Assembly: GCF_003024515.2 (NCBI RefSeq)
Contig: NZ_PYIX02000014.1
Coordinates: 27,546 to 91,545, forward strand
Length of the DNA: 64,000 nt
Direction: 5' to 3'
Source: Acinetobacter sichuanensis
GTDB taxonomy: Bacteria > Pseudomonadota > Gammaproteobacteria > Pseudomonadales > Moraxellaceae
Below are positions 54,685 through 63,664 of the stretch, piece after piece. A model generated the notes under the pieces. That model ran no database searches. It was given only the letters and a program-made list of their open reading frames with translations, and was not told the origin of the DNA. A program made the position numbers and the translations under genes. Within the stretch, counting starts at the first letter, position 1. Each line of letters begins with the position of its first letter.

Positions 54685-57600
54685 TTAGAAAGATAATTGC
54701 TGGATTTCTTGATCGTTATCTAGGGTTTTACCCTCAGGTAACTCAGCCTTATAAGCTGGCTCTTCTGGAGGATTAAGCATAAGGTTAATTTCATTTAAAA
54801 AGTAACCATTACCATCAGGAAGTTTAGATTTTAAATCCAAAAAGGCAGCTTCAATTTTGGTTGTACTGTCCAGCTCGTCAACAAAGCGTTCAACATCCTT
54901 GAGATCAAGCGCAAATCTAAACTCATTACGGCCTGGCTCAGTAAAGTGGATGTTCAACGATTCATCTGTTTTACCGCCTTTAGGATCATGGAATACGTTG
55001 GTATTCGACATAAAACGATTGAACTGTTTTGCAACAGATTTCACCGTCACATTAAAGCAGTCTGAACCGTTGTAGTAGAACTCAATACTTGCTTTCTTGT
55101 ACGGGAAATTAACCTTAGTACCCACATAGTTATTGCGGTTGAAATCAATGTTTACAGGCAATTGATTAAAGAAGTTCGCAATCTCTTTAACTTGCTTAAA
55201 CGTCACTTGGTTTTCAAGAGAGCTTTCAAACAAGTCAGTTGGTGTATTTGATGGCAATAATAACGCACGGTTACGCATACCATCAGCATCGGTAAATATA
55301 ACGGTTGAATGTCGTAGATCTAGTGAGCTGACAATCTTATGTGCCTTGAACATATTGCCCGTTAAGGTAATCGCTTGTCGTGTGACATCACCAGACGGCG
55401 CTTTCTCAAAATAGGTACGCGTATAACGGGAATAATTGTTTTGTTCAGTAAATAAGTTCACCAAGGGTTGACGATCCTCAACATGACGTCTATTCACATC
55501 AGCATAAGAATAAAATTCAGGATTGAAGCGTTTTAGGATAATACGTCCTTTTTCACTCACTGGAGCTACCCAATCCAAGTCTTGCTTGGCATTTTGCATG
55601 GTGTAATTGATCAGTGGAACTTTAAACGACTTCTTATCACCAGGGTAAACCAAATCAAGCTTAACCGCATTCGGTGTGATTGCACCTACACGTAACGGCG
55701 GTAGGTCTAGACGTAGCAAAGCACCTGTTTTGTGATCTGGCGTCACTTCATCATCAAAAAGACTAGGTTTTGAGATAAGGAACAATAACCCATGCGCTGA
55801 ATGACCTTCTTTTTCGTTCCTTTCCATAGAACGAGCCAAGAATTTTAGATCCTGAACAATTCGATACATGCGATCAAAGTTAGAGGTCAAAATAGGATCA
55901 TTGGCTAGATAAACCGCTTCAGCTACTTTTTCAAAGGCATCTGCAGAGTGATCATCAGGTTTACGAAATTGAATATCATCAATGTGTTTTACATTGGCTT
56001 CAACAACACCGAAATGATCAAATACTTCGTGTCGATAATCACGAATTACTTCACCACGCATTTGCCCACTTTTGAAAAATAACTTTTGCTTAGCAAAGCC
56101 TTCATATTTTTGGTACATCAATGCCTCAAAGTTATAGGCATAGTGTAGTAGTCCGTGTACCGTTTCATTGATGTTTTCATTGATACGTTTAAATTGACGC
56201 ACCAGATAATCATCACTTTCTTTGAACATGAGTTTTAGGTTGTCAGCACGTAATGGCTCAACATGTTCAATGTATTGCAGACCTTCAAAACGCACAGGTA
56301 GATCAAAGGTATTGATCTTGGCTGCTTCTGTTTCTGAAGTCACGGTAAAGAAGTTGTCCTTCACTTCAAACTCACGGACTTTTTTAGCTTTCCAGTCTAA
56401 AAAGTTGGTCTTGAGTGGGTTACGACCCAACAAGTCTAATTCACGGATCTTATCGTTATAGTCAACAACCAAGTCTTGATAAACCTGTTCTTGCTGACTA
56501 ATCGGCATCAAAATCAGTTTAGATAGCAACTGGTTCACATGATAGTTTTGCGCCGTGCGATACGATGGTCCTTTTTCATCATCCGAAATATCAATATCAA
56601 GTGTGTTCGCCAAGTTCACGTTATTTTTCAAATAGTCCAACGATACCCGGTTGCCAATGTAGTTGAGCATGTCAGGATAATCGTTTTCGTTAAACTTGGT
56701 TTCTGAGTTGGCAGAGACGTTCGCTGATAGGGTAGACAGTTTACGCATCATCATTAAGTGCATACGTGTTTCTGCTGGAATACCCGAATCTACTGTCGTC
56801 ATAATCGGATGTGATTCTTCACCACGGCGACCCACACGACCGATCATCTGAATCGTATCGGTAGAGTTCTCAGGTTTTTGCAAGAAAAACAACTCACGTT
56901 GGCGCAAGTGATCCGATGGAATTGTAGGATCAGGGTTTTTGGCTGCATGTAGAGAAATACCCGTACAACCAGAGCGAGTCACAATAACAACATCGATTTC
57001 ACCAGATTGGAATTTTGATTGAACCAAAATCTTACCTTGTGTCGTATTGTTCTCTTGTTTATTAACCTTCCATTTGCCGTCTCTTGTTTCCGTTAAGTGG
57101 ATCTGACGGCCAGAGATTTCATCAATCTTGAAGCCAGCTTTTGTCACCTTGTTACGTAGTACGTCCAAAGGCATCAAAGGTAGATCAGGGAACTTTTGAA
57201 TCTTTTCTTTGATACGATCCAAAATGATTTTATACGGACTTACCACTGGATCGCCGTTTTCATTAAATGTCACTTCCGTACTGAGCTTCTTAACGAACGA
57301 GTTACCGTAGTTATCTTCAGCTTTCACCACATCGATGCGATCTAACATCACTTCAAGCAAGTCACGGAATTGTGGGAGTTCATCTAAAACAGAAATTTGA
57401 CTTTGCAGATAGCTACCGCGCTTATCTTCAAGCTTAGTCAATTCCTTTTGAATATTTTTCGCTGCTTTTTCATCGCCAGCGTCACGGTTTTCTTTGATCA
57501 TGAGTTTTTGAAGCTCATTTTCAAGAAATTCAATTTCTGACGATACCGACTTGAAGTTATTAAACGCTTTTTCTTTTTCAGGCGAATCCGCGGTAACGTC

Positions 57601-60600
57601 TTGCGCCGTATCTGCTTTTAAAATCGCTTCCATGCGACTTTGCATCAAAATGTTGAATAGACTCTCACCCGTATTTTCCAAACCAATCACGGGCTTTCTA
57701 CCCTCATGTAATGCCTGAATCACAGCATCACTTGTAGAGTCAGTTTTCAATGCCAATAGGAATTGCTTTTGAATCTGGTACATTCGAGATCCAAAGTTCA
57801 TCACACTCAAACTTAAACGGTTTTTCGGATCGTCTGAATCCTGATGAAAGTCTAAATTGGCAACAGCATCATCATCATTGGCAATGTTTTCTAGCGCATC
57901 GAGGCGAATATCTTTAGAAAATTTCACCATGTCCGTCAAGATGTCAGAAAGAACATCTGAGTAATTGTGAAATTTCTTAATTTCCTCTTCAGTTGGCACA
58001 AAGGTTTGAATGGTAATGTGCGAGAGATCTTGCTCTCTACGAATCATGGCAGAGCTGTCTACCAAACCTTCAGAAATAAACTCCAAAATTGGACCATCTG
58101 CATTATCGATAACCTTTTGTAAGTCATTACGAGATACGGATCGAGGGAACAATTTATGGAAGAATTCAAGATTTTCAGGTTTCTTAATTGCCGATGCAGA
58201 CTGGAAATTAATTAGATTGGTCTGATCAATAACATCTAAGAAAAATTGACTTGTAGCTGATTTCAAGGATGCTGCACGGTGCGTTTCATCCATCACCAAA
58301 ACAGTGTCTTGATTAATAAAACGAGTCAATAACGCACGTTTCCGGTTTGGTCGGTTAAATTGGCTATACGTTGCCAATACCAAGTCATGTTGCGCTGGAA
58401 TATCTTCAATTTCCTTAGGCAGATCTTGGCCAGTGAATAAAACCTCTTCAGTACCAAAGCGGTTAATCACAGCATCCGAGTTAAAGATAAACGGATCTTT
58501 AAAGAACTTGTCACTGTCTGTAGCAACAATATCACGCCAAATGTCGTTCAAGAGTTGCGTTGTATCTGTAAGGAAAACAGGGGGCTTTCCTCTTAACGCA
58601 CTATATCGTAAACACGCAGCTGCAATACGACCTTTACCTAAACCCGTCTGGTCGCCAATAAGCACAGGTAAGTTTTGGTCAAAACGTAAAATGATATGGG
58701 CAACCGCATCGACCTGTTCACATGCAAAAGCGGACTTTAGTGCATCAAAATTGTCATATTGCAATTTCTTAGCGACATAGGCATCAACAAGAGTAGGGTA
58801 GTTACCATTATCGACTTCAGCTTGGAAATTGATACCCCCAAAACCTAATACATTTTGGATGTGTGTAGTCAATTGAGCATTTGCCTGATTAATCGCTTTA
58901 ATCTGGTTTTTAGCCACTAAAGCAATTGGCTCAGATGCCATAGACATCGGTATATACTTAACTTGGTATATATTTTCCGGAGTTGGTTCTGTTGTGTTTT
59001 CAGCATTAGGAACAGGAACAATCGGCTGTAAATTTGATTGGTCAGATTCAACAGTCGGTTCTTCTTTTTGCTCAGTACCGATCGCTAATTCAGAATTTAA
59101 CTTAGCAATCTCTTCAGCAGTTAAACCCGGTTCCTGTTTTACTTGCTCTACCGCTGGTTCTTCAGCTGGTGTTTGTTCAGGTGTTTCACCCTCATTGGTC
59201 ACCGTGGTATCACCTACTTGAAGATTAACGTCATCGTCAAGGTCTTCATCCTGATTTTGGTTCTCGTGCGGATTCTTTACCTCAGGCACGAAATCATTGT
59301 CATTTTCATTTTCATTTTCAAACGTTGGTGTAGCTTCAGTTGGTGTAGGTACATCATCATCTGAACTGGTTGTTTGCGTACTAACTTCAACGGTTCCGAA
59401 GTCAAAAGAAACTTTATTCGGTTTTGATTTAGGTTTACGACCAAACATCGGTTTTGGTTTGACAGCTTCCTCTTGATTAATCTCTTCTTCTTTAGCGACC
59501 ACGACTTCATCAAACATAGTGACTGCAGACGTAGGCGTTACACTTGATGCAATATCTTCAAGTGGCGAAACAGGCTGTTCATCACCTAGACTGGCAAACA
59601 AATCGTCATTTTCTTTTTCAACAGGCTTAACCTCAACAACAGGTTCAACCACTGGTGCTTGTTGTGCTTGTTGCTCAACTGGAGTCGGAGTAGTTGGCTT
59701 GAAGTATAGATCCTTATTCGGATTCAAACGATTATAGATTACGTTATTAGCCCATCCCCAAAGTTCGTCATAGTCCGTAATGACTTTCAACTTATCTGGT
59801 ACCACAGAAGATTGGTAAGTTTGTAGTAACGCTTGTTCGTTTTTACGATTGCCTACCACTAACATACGAACATTTTGATTAGCGCCGTTTCGTGCATATG
59901 CATTGCCGTGGATTTCTACAACCGCCTCAACTTCATAATGCTTATAGAGATAATTAAGTAAATTCTTTGATTTACGCTCAACCGTACCATCTGAAATCTG
60001 TTTATCTGAGCCAATAATGAAAACTGAACGCCCTTGATCGTTTCGTGCGTTTAGTGATTTAACCAGAATGGCATGGTCCAATTTATCCGTACTGAACCAG
60101 ACGTTTTCTGATGGATCTACCAATAATGGGTTTGGATCTACGCCGTTACGCTGTTGAACCAAAATTGGTGCAACACGTTCTAGTTTATCCATAGCACCAA
60201 AAGGAGGGTTGGCAATCACATAGTCAACTTTTTGCTTAAACGTTTGCTCAAAATCAATTTGTGTAGCATCTGCAGTAACAACCGTGCATTCATAATTTTG
60301 AGTCAGTGCTTTTGTACGTTCAGCACGTTTGGGATCTAACTCAACCGCATAGACAGAAGCATTACGCTCTTGGGTTAATAAACCGATTAAAGATCCATTA
60401 CCCACAGTTGGCTCGAGCACGGAAAAGTTTTGTTTTGTTCGGTTATCACCCTCAATCAATAAGCGCTGAGCCACAAGTGACATCGGGATTGGAGTCGAAT
60501 ATTGCTGTAACATACGAATCGTATTGTTTCGCATGGTCTTAGTCGGCATGCGATTGTATAACGCTAAACTCGTTTTAAATGAGCTCTCAGTAAAATCAAG

Positions 60601-61323
60601 CTCACCTAACTTTTCGACCATCACTGTTTCAAGCGCTTCTTCTGCAGTATGGATCTGTTTATCTGTTACCTTGGATACATCAACGTCAGCATTTTTGGCT
60701 TGCGTGATTAGAGCTAAAAACTTTAAAAAGTCCTGGTGATTATGGCTCTTTGTTTCATGTTCTAATTGATAGATATAGCCTCTTAAGCATTCTTTTAAAT
60801 CTTTTTGCTTGGTCGCACGTAAGTACAGACTAGACGGCTGATCATTAGGACCTTCAGGTATTTGCGTACCTTGGGCATTCACGTAAAAACGGTTATGAGC
60901 TGAAGCATAGATTTTGTTGCCATCAGAGTTATAACCGAGTGGAGTTGCACTATTCAACGCAACGTTCAATCGTTGTGGCACCAATGTTTTTGCTTGGGCA
61001 TTGAATAAATCATGCAATTCTTGGCGAGTCGCAAGCACACTACGGATAAATTCTTTTGGAATACCCAAAACTTCATGAAACAGTCTTGGTTTGATCGTTT
61101 CATTCAAATTGTATTGATACAAGTGACCGTCAAAGTGAGGATAAGCCTCAAACTTCATCGGTGTAAAACCAATGTTATTCAAATTTTCTTTAGATAGTTT
61201 TTTTTGAACGTCCAATAAAAGTAATTGGCTATCCGTCTGGCCAACACGCCGTACATCGAGATATACACCAGCTTGTGATAAGTCGATCCATTTAATTTTT
61301 TCGTTTAAATCATGAGTAGTCAT
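54685..61323 (-). CDS. DarB-like giant: N6-methyltransferase fused to strawberry-notch-type helicase
   Basis: 2,212 residues. The N-terminus (1-150) has K-W-I-D-L-S-Q-A-G, shared with the two LPD1 giants. A methyltransferase domain spans about 285-500, with E-P-T-V-G-N-G-S-L at 304-312 and the catalytic N-P-P-F at 372-375. A long acidic, Pro/Glu/Asn-rich linker (545-790) leads to a superfamily 2 helicase: T-G-L-G-K-G-R at 893-899, D-E-T-H at 1012-1015, and Q-M-I-G-R-V-G-R-R-G at 1492-1501. The C-terminal 700 residues are unassigned. Layout and size recall DarB of phage P1 (about 2,250 residues), which protects incoming DNA from type I restriction. For a conjugative plasmid the same role in the recipient is a reasonable inference. 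Gap of 31 bp to the upstream gene. Confidence 0.9.
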   Translation of the reverse strand: MTTHDLNEKIKWIDLSQAGVYLDVRRVGQTDSQLLLLDVQKKLSKENLNNIGFTPMKFEAYPHFDGHLYQYNLNETIKPRLFHEVLGIPKEFIRSVLATRQELHDLFNAQAKTLVPQRLNVALNSATPLGYNSDGNKIYASAHNRFYVNAQGTQIPEGPNDQPSSLYLRATKQKDLKECLRGYIYQLEHETKSHNHQDFLKFLALITQAKNADVDVSKVTDKQIHTAEEALETVMVEKLGELDFTESSFKTSLALYNRMPTKTMRNNTIRMLQQYSTPIPMSLVAQRLLIEGDNRTKQNFSVLEPTVGNGSLIGLLTQERNASVYAVELDPKRAERTKALTQNYECTVVTADATQIDFEQTFKQKVDYVIANPPFGAMDKLERVAPILVQQRNGVDPNPLLVDPSENVWFSTDKLDHAILVKSLNARNDQGRSVFIIGSDKQISDGTVERKSKNLLNYLYKHYEVEAVVEIHGNAYARNGANQNVRMLVVGNRKNEQALLQTYQSSVVPDKLKVITDYDELWGWANNVIYNRLNPNKDLYFKPTTPTPVEQQAQQAPVVEPVVEVKPVEKENDDLFASLGDEQPVSPLEDIASSVTPTSAVTMFDEVVVAKEEEINQEEAVKPKPMFGRKPKSKPNKVSFDFGTVEVSTQTTSSDDDVPTPTEATPTFENENENDNDFVPEVKNPHENQNQDEDLDDDVNLQVGDTTVTNEGETPEQTPAEEPAVEQVKQEPGLTAEEIAKLNSELAIGTEQKEEPTVESDQSNLQPIVPVPNAENTTEPTPENIYQVKYIPMSMASEPIALVAKNQIKAINQANAQLTTHIQNVLGFGGINFQAEVDNGNYPTLVDAYVAKKLQYDNFDALKSAFACEQVDAVAHIILRFDQNLPVLIGDQTGLGKGRIAAACLRYSALRGKPPVFLTDTTQLLNDIWRDIVATDSDKFFKDPFIFNSDAVINRFGTEEVLFTGQDLPKEIEDIPAQHDLVLATYSQFNRPNRKRALLTRFINQDTVLVMDETHRAASLKSATSQFFLDVIDQTNLINFQSASAIKKPENLEFFHKLFPRSVSRNDLQKVIDNADGPILEFISEGLVDSSAMIRREQDLSHITIQTFVPTEEEIKKFHNYSDVLSDILTDMVKFSKDIRLDALENIANDDDAVANLDFHQDSDDPKNRLSLSVMNFGSRMYQIQKQFLLALKTDSTSDAVIQALHEGRKPVIGLENTGESLFNILMQSRMEAILKADTAQDVTADSPEKEKAFNNFKSVSSEIEFLENELQKLMIKENRDAGDEKAAKNIQKELTKLEDKRGSYLQSQISVLDELPQFRDLLEVMLDRIDVVKAEDNYGNSFVKKLSTEVTFNENGDPVVSPYKIILDRIKEKIQKFPDLPLMPLDVLRNKVTKAGFKIDEISGRQIHLTETRDGKWKVNKQENNTTQGKILVQSKFQSGEIDVVIVTRSGCTGISLHAAKNPDPTIPSDHLRQRELFFLQKPENSTDTIQMIGRVGRRGEESHPIMTTVDSGIPAETRMHLMMMRKLSTLSANVSANSETKFNENDYPDMLNYIGNRVSLDYLKNNVNLANTLDIDISDDEKGPSYRTAQNYHVNQLLSKLILMPISQQEQVYQDLVVDYNDKIRELDLLGRNPLKTNFLDWKAKKVREFEVKDNFFTVTSETEAAKINTFDLPVRFEGLQYIEHVEPLRADNLKLMFKESDDYLVRQFKRINENINETVHGLLHYAYNFEALMYQKYEGFAKQKLFFKSGQMRGEVIRDYRHEVFDHFGVVEANVKHIDDIQFRKPDDHSADAFEKVAEAVYLANDPILTSNFDRMYRIVQDLKFLARSMERNEKEGHSAHGLLFLISKPSLFDDEVTPDHKTGALLRLDLPPLRVGAITPNAVKLDLVYPGDKKSFKVPLINYTMQNAKQDLDWVAPVSEKGRIILKRFNPEFYSYADVNRRHVEDRQPLVNLFTEQNNYSRYTRTYFEKAPSGDVTRQAITLTGNMFKAHKIVSSLDLRHSTVIFTDADGMRNRALLLPSNTPTDLFESSLENQVTFKQVKEIANFFNQLPVNIDFNRNNYVGTKVNFPYKKASIEFYYNGSDCFNVTVKSVAKQFNRFMSNTNVFHDPKGGKTDESLNIHFTEPGRNEFRFALDLKDVERFVDELDSTTKIEAAFLDLKSKLPDGNGYFLNEINLMLNPPEEPAYKAELPEGKTLDNDQEIQQLSF

Positions 61324-61354
61324 AGCGAACCTGAAGAAGAATTATTTTATTTGA

Positions 61355-62989
61355 TTAAAAAGTCATGTCGTTATAGACATCAGAAGTCGCAGCCTTTTCT
61401 TGGCTTTTCTTAACATCCATTTCTGGCTGTCTGACTTTCATCATTAACTCTTGCGGATCAGGTAAAAGATCGTGGTTGAAGTTCTTAGATAACGGACTAT
61501 CGATTGAAGCTTTATGTTGCTGTACATGCTCTACCGTAATTTCTGAAAAGTTCAACGCATTCATACGGGTTTGAGTAAGTTCAACAGGCTCGATAAACGA
61601 GACAAAACAATTATTCGAGTTCCGTTGGTGTGGTTGAATAACAATAAACGCTTCAGCAAATTGCTGTTTTGCATGCGTCAATTTATTCATGGTCTGACGA
61701 TCAACTTGACTTAAAAATTGAGGATTTAAGTCGTGCGGTTTTGGATTGCCGTAGTCATCGGTAAATTGATTCACTAGGGGAGGTGCACCAACACCACGAA
61801 CACCCTCACCAGTACGTAAATCTATTTCTGGATCTACCTTGCGAAAACCAGCGTGAGGCGTTTTATTGTTGAAAAATTTCTTTAAGAACGTGTCTTTGTA
61901 AAGCGCACCTAGTTGTAGTTGTTGGCCATGATAAACCTCAGGCAGTAATTTTTGACTCACCAAGCCAGCGTAAAGACGTTTTAAATTTTGATTTTTTTCT
62001 TTGTCTACATCTTCATTGTAGAACACTTTAATTTGTCGATCGCCAAGTAATGCAAACAGGGCAATACGGGCCTGGTCCATAACATAAACGTTCTGAGCCT
62101 GTTTATCGAACTGGTCTTTTTCATACTGGTTGGATGGTACAAAATTTGGATCAAATGTTGCGGTGTGAAAGTCATTGCCGTTCAAAATATCTTTGATACT
62201 TTCAATCGGATCTTTAGCAACCCGATAAGACTTTTTAGTTTTATCAATACCGCCACGTTGCATCAACGGATCTGGCTTAGCGAATTGCTTAACACTTTCA
62301 CGATCAGCACTGTCATAGGTTGGAATCAATGGGATTGTAGTTAATACAGAACCAGACTCATAGCGCACAACAATTTTTGAAAATGGAATGCGCTCAGGTT
62401 GGTTGTCAGTACTATTCGATAAAGATTTAACAAGAAGCTGTAAATTATTTTTAATAATAGCGTTATGAAGTGCTGGAGAATTAATTTTTAAATTGGGCAC
62501 TTGCATATGTGCTGCATCTTCAATGATTTGAGCTTTAACAAAGAAATCGCCGTTTTTTTGTTGATGCACATTGATAGAAGTGACTGCTTTAATTAATTGC
62601 GAATTCGGGTTGTTACTCATTACGTTGCACCACTGAGCAACATAAGTTTTATAACCGTCAAGAGATTCGTTGGGTGAGTCAACACATTTGTCAAAACAGA
62701 TAATTCGACCACGGTTAGCACCGCGATTATGTGTGTCTAATGAAGTACGTTGGTTACGTCCAGAATCAAATTTTGCGTGGACTTCATCTACTGAAACATT
62801 CTCAGTATGATGCTTGTTGAGTTTATTAATGATCTTCGTGAATTCTTCAGATGAACTCATTCGTATGCGAACTGGTTCATTGGTAGACATATCAAAGCCG
62901 TATGCATACTGCTCGTCTTGTTCATCATGTTTGTAAAATTGATCTACAGTCATGACGATACGTTTAATCGTATTATCACTTTTACTCAT
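61355..62989 (-). CDS. Unknown 544-residue protein preceding the DarB-like gene
   Basis: No family recognised. No signal peptide or membrane segment. The first 100 residues are Lys/Asn-rich with R-I-V-M-T-V-D-Q-F-Y; the middle is mixed alpha/beta with a D-L-R-T-G-E-G-V-R-G-V-G-A-P-P loop at about 395-410; the last 40 residues are polar and probably disordered. It heads the operon with the DarB-like gene (31 bp gap), so it is a likely partner or loading factor of that protein. A GTATATAC site lies 80 bp upstream of the ATG. The ribosome site is weak. Confidence 0.76.
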   Translation of the reverse strand: MSKSDNTIKRIVMTVDQFYKHDEQDEQYAYGFDMSTNEPVRIRMSSSEEFTKIINKLNKHHTENVSVDEVHAKFDSGRNQRTSLDTHNRGANRGRIICFDKCVDSPNESLDGYKTYVAQWCNVMSNNPNSQLIKAVTSINVHQQKNGDFFVKAQIIEDAAHMQVPNLKINSPALHNAIIKNNLQLLVKSLSNSTDNQPERIPFSKIVVRYESGSVLTTIPLIPTYDSADRESVKQFAKPDPLMQRGGIDKTKKSYRVAKDPIESIKDILNGNDFHTATFDPNFVPSNQYEKDQFDKQAQNVYVMDQARIALFALLGDRQIKVFYNEDVDKEKNQNLKRLYAGLVSQKLLPEVYHGQQLQLGALYKDTFLKKFFNNKTPHAGFRKVDPEIDLRTGEGVRGVGAPPLVNQFTDDYGNPKPHDLNPQFLSQVDRQTMNKLTHAKQQFAEAFIVIQPHQRNSNNCFVSFIEPVELTQTRMNALNFSEITVEHVQQHKASIDSPLSKNFNHDLLPDPQELMMKVRQPEMDVKKSQEKAATSDVYNDMTF

Positions 62990-63068
62990 TTCTTAAATTC
63001 CACGCTTTATATTTTTGATTGCTGGTCATTGACTCAAGCTATTTATAAAATACTACAAAACCTCATTG

Positions 63069-63076
63069 GTATATAC
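63069..63076. promoter_or_regulatory. GTATATAC-family site upstream of the 544-residue gene
   Basis: GTATATAC, with G to the left and T to the right. On the minus strand TATAAA follows about 23 bases later, so it would overlap the -35 region. Confidence 0.5.
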
Positions 63077-63159
63077 TAAGGAGGCAAATAAAAAATTAAA
63101 AAATATATTAAAAAGTTTAAGAGTAAATTTTTAAAAAGAAATTTATGTTTATTATCTTT

Positions 63160-63192
63160 CTAATTAAGGGAAGTTAATTAGGGGCTTTTTTT
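63160..63192 (+). terminator. Stem-loop followed by T-run in the origin-like region
   Basis: CTAATTAA (63160-63167) and TTAATTAG (63174-63181) form an 8-bp AU-rich stem, followed after GGGC by seven T residues. No plus-strand gene ends here, so its role is uncertain. Confidence 0.35.
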
Positions 63193-63219
63193 ATGCTTAT
63201 TTTTCATGACATTACAGGA

Positions 63220-63230
63220 TTAGGACGGAA
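63220..63230 (+). repeat. Partial iteron
   Basis: TTAGGACGGAA matches the first 11 bases of the iteron core found four times from 63684 on; the rest of the unit is absent. Confidence 0.5.
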
Positions 63231-63250
63231 AAACACAAATGGTACGAGCG

Positions 63251-63289
63251 AAAATCAAATTCATTTGAGCGCAAATTGAATTTGATTTT
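63251..63289. repeat. 12-bp-arm inverted repeat
   Basis: AAAATCAAATTC (63251-63262) and GAATTTGATTTT (63278-63289) are perfect complements, 15 bp apart. The spacer includes GAGCGCAAATT, which recurs at 63510 and 63531. A replication-protein binding site is inferred. Confidence 0.65.
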
Positions 63290-63327
63290 TTAGAAAAAAA
63301 GGCGTTTTTAGCTGATTTTTGACGTTT

Positions 63328-63358
63328 TTATCCACTTTGCAGTTAAATTCTATCCACA
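63328..63358 (+). promoter_or_regulatory. Two DnaA-box-like sequences
   Basis: TTATCCACT (63328-63336) and CTATCCACA (63350-63358) each match TTATCCACA at eight of nine positions. They lie 13 bp apart in AT-rich DNA. A third, reverse match, TGCGGATAA, is at 63553-63561. Confidence 0.6.
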
Positions 63359-63509
63359 AATTAAGTTCTTGTATATTAAAATGTATTTAAAAATATGAGT
63401 AAAATATTGTTCATTTTTTAGCTTTTTGCAATATTGGAAATTTGCAAACTAGCAAGTATTGTAAGTCACTGTTTATAATAAAATTAAATAGAATAAAAAA
63501 ATACTTCCA

Positions 63510-63546
63510 GCGCAAATTAAATTCATTTGAGCGCAAATTAAATTCA
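63510..63546 (+). repeat. Tandem GCGCAAATTAAATTCA repeat
   Basis: The 16-bp sequence GCGCAAATTAAATTCA occurs at 63510-63525 and 63531-63546, 21 bp apart, one copy per two helical turns. A relative, GCGCAAATTGAATTTG, is at 63270. Likely a protein-binding array of the origin. Confidence 0.65.
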
Positions 63547-63664
63547 AAATCCTGCGGATAACTTTTCCAATTTCATGAGAGCCTTGATAATAAAGACTTT
63601 CAGATTTTATGAGGAATAGCCCTTATATACGACCCAACGATCGCTATTTAGCTCGTTTTACGAC

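Noticed and set aside
59150..59420. Separate genes in the Glu/Asn/Pro-rich linker region of the DarB-like giant
   Set aside because: The short frames on both strands come from the low-complexity linker; the giant frame continues unbroken through it.
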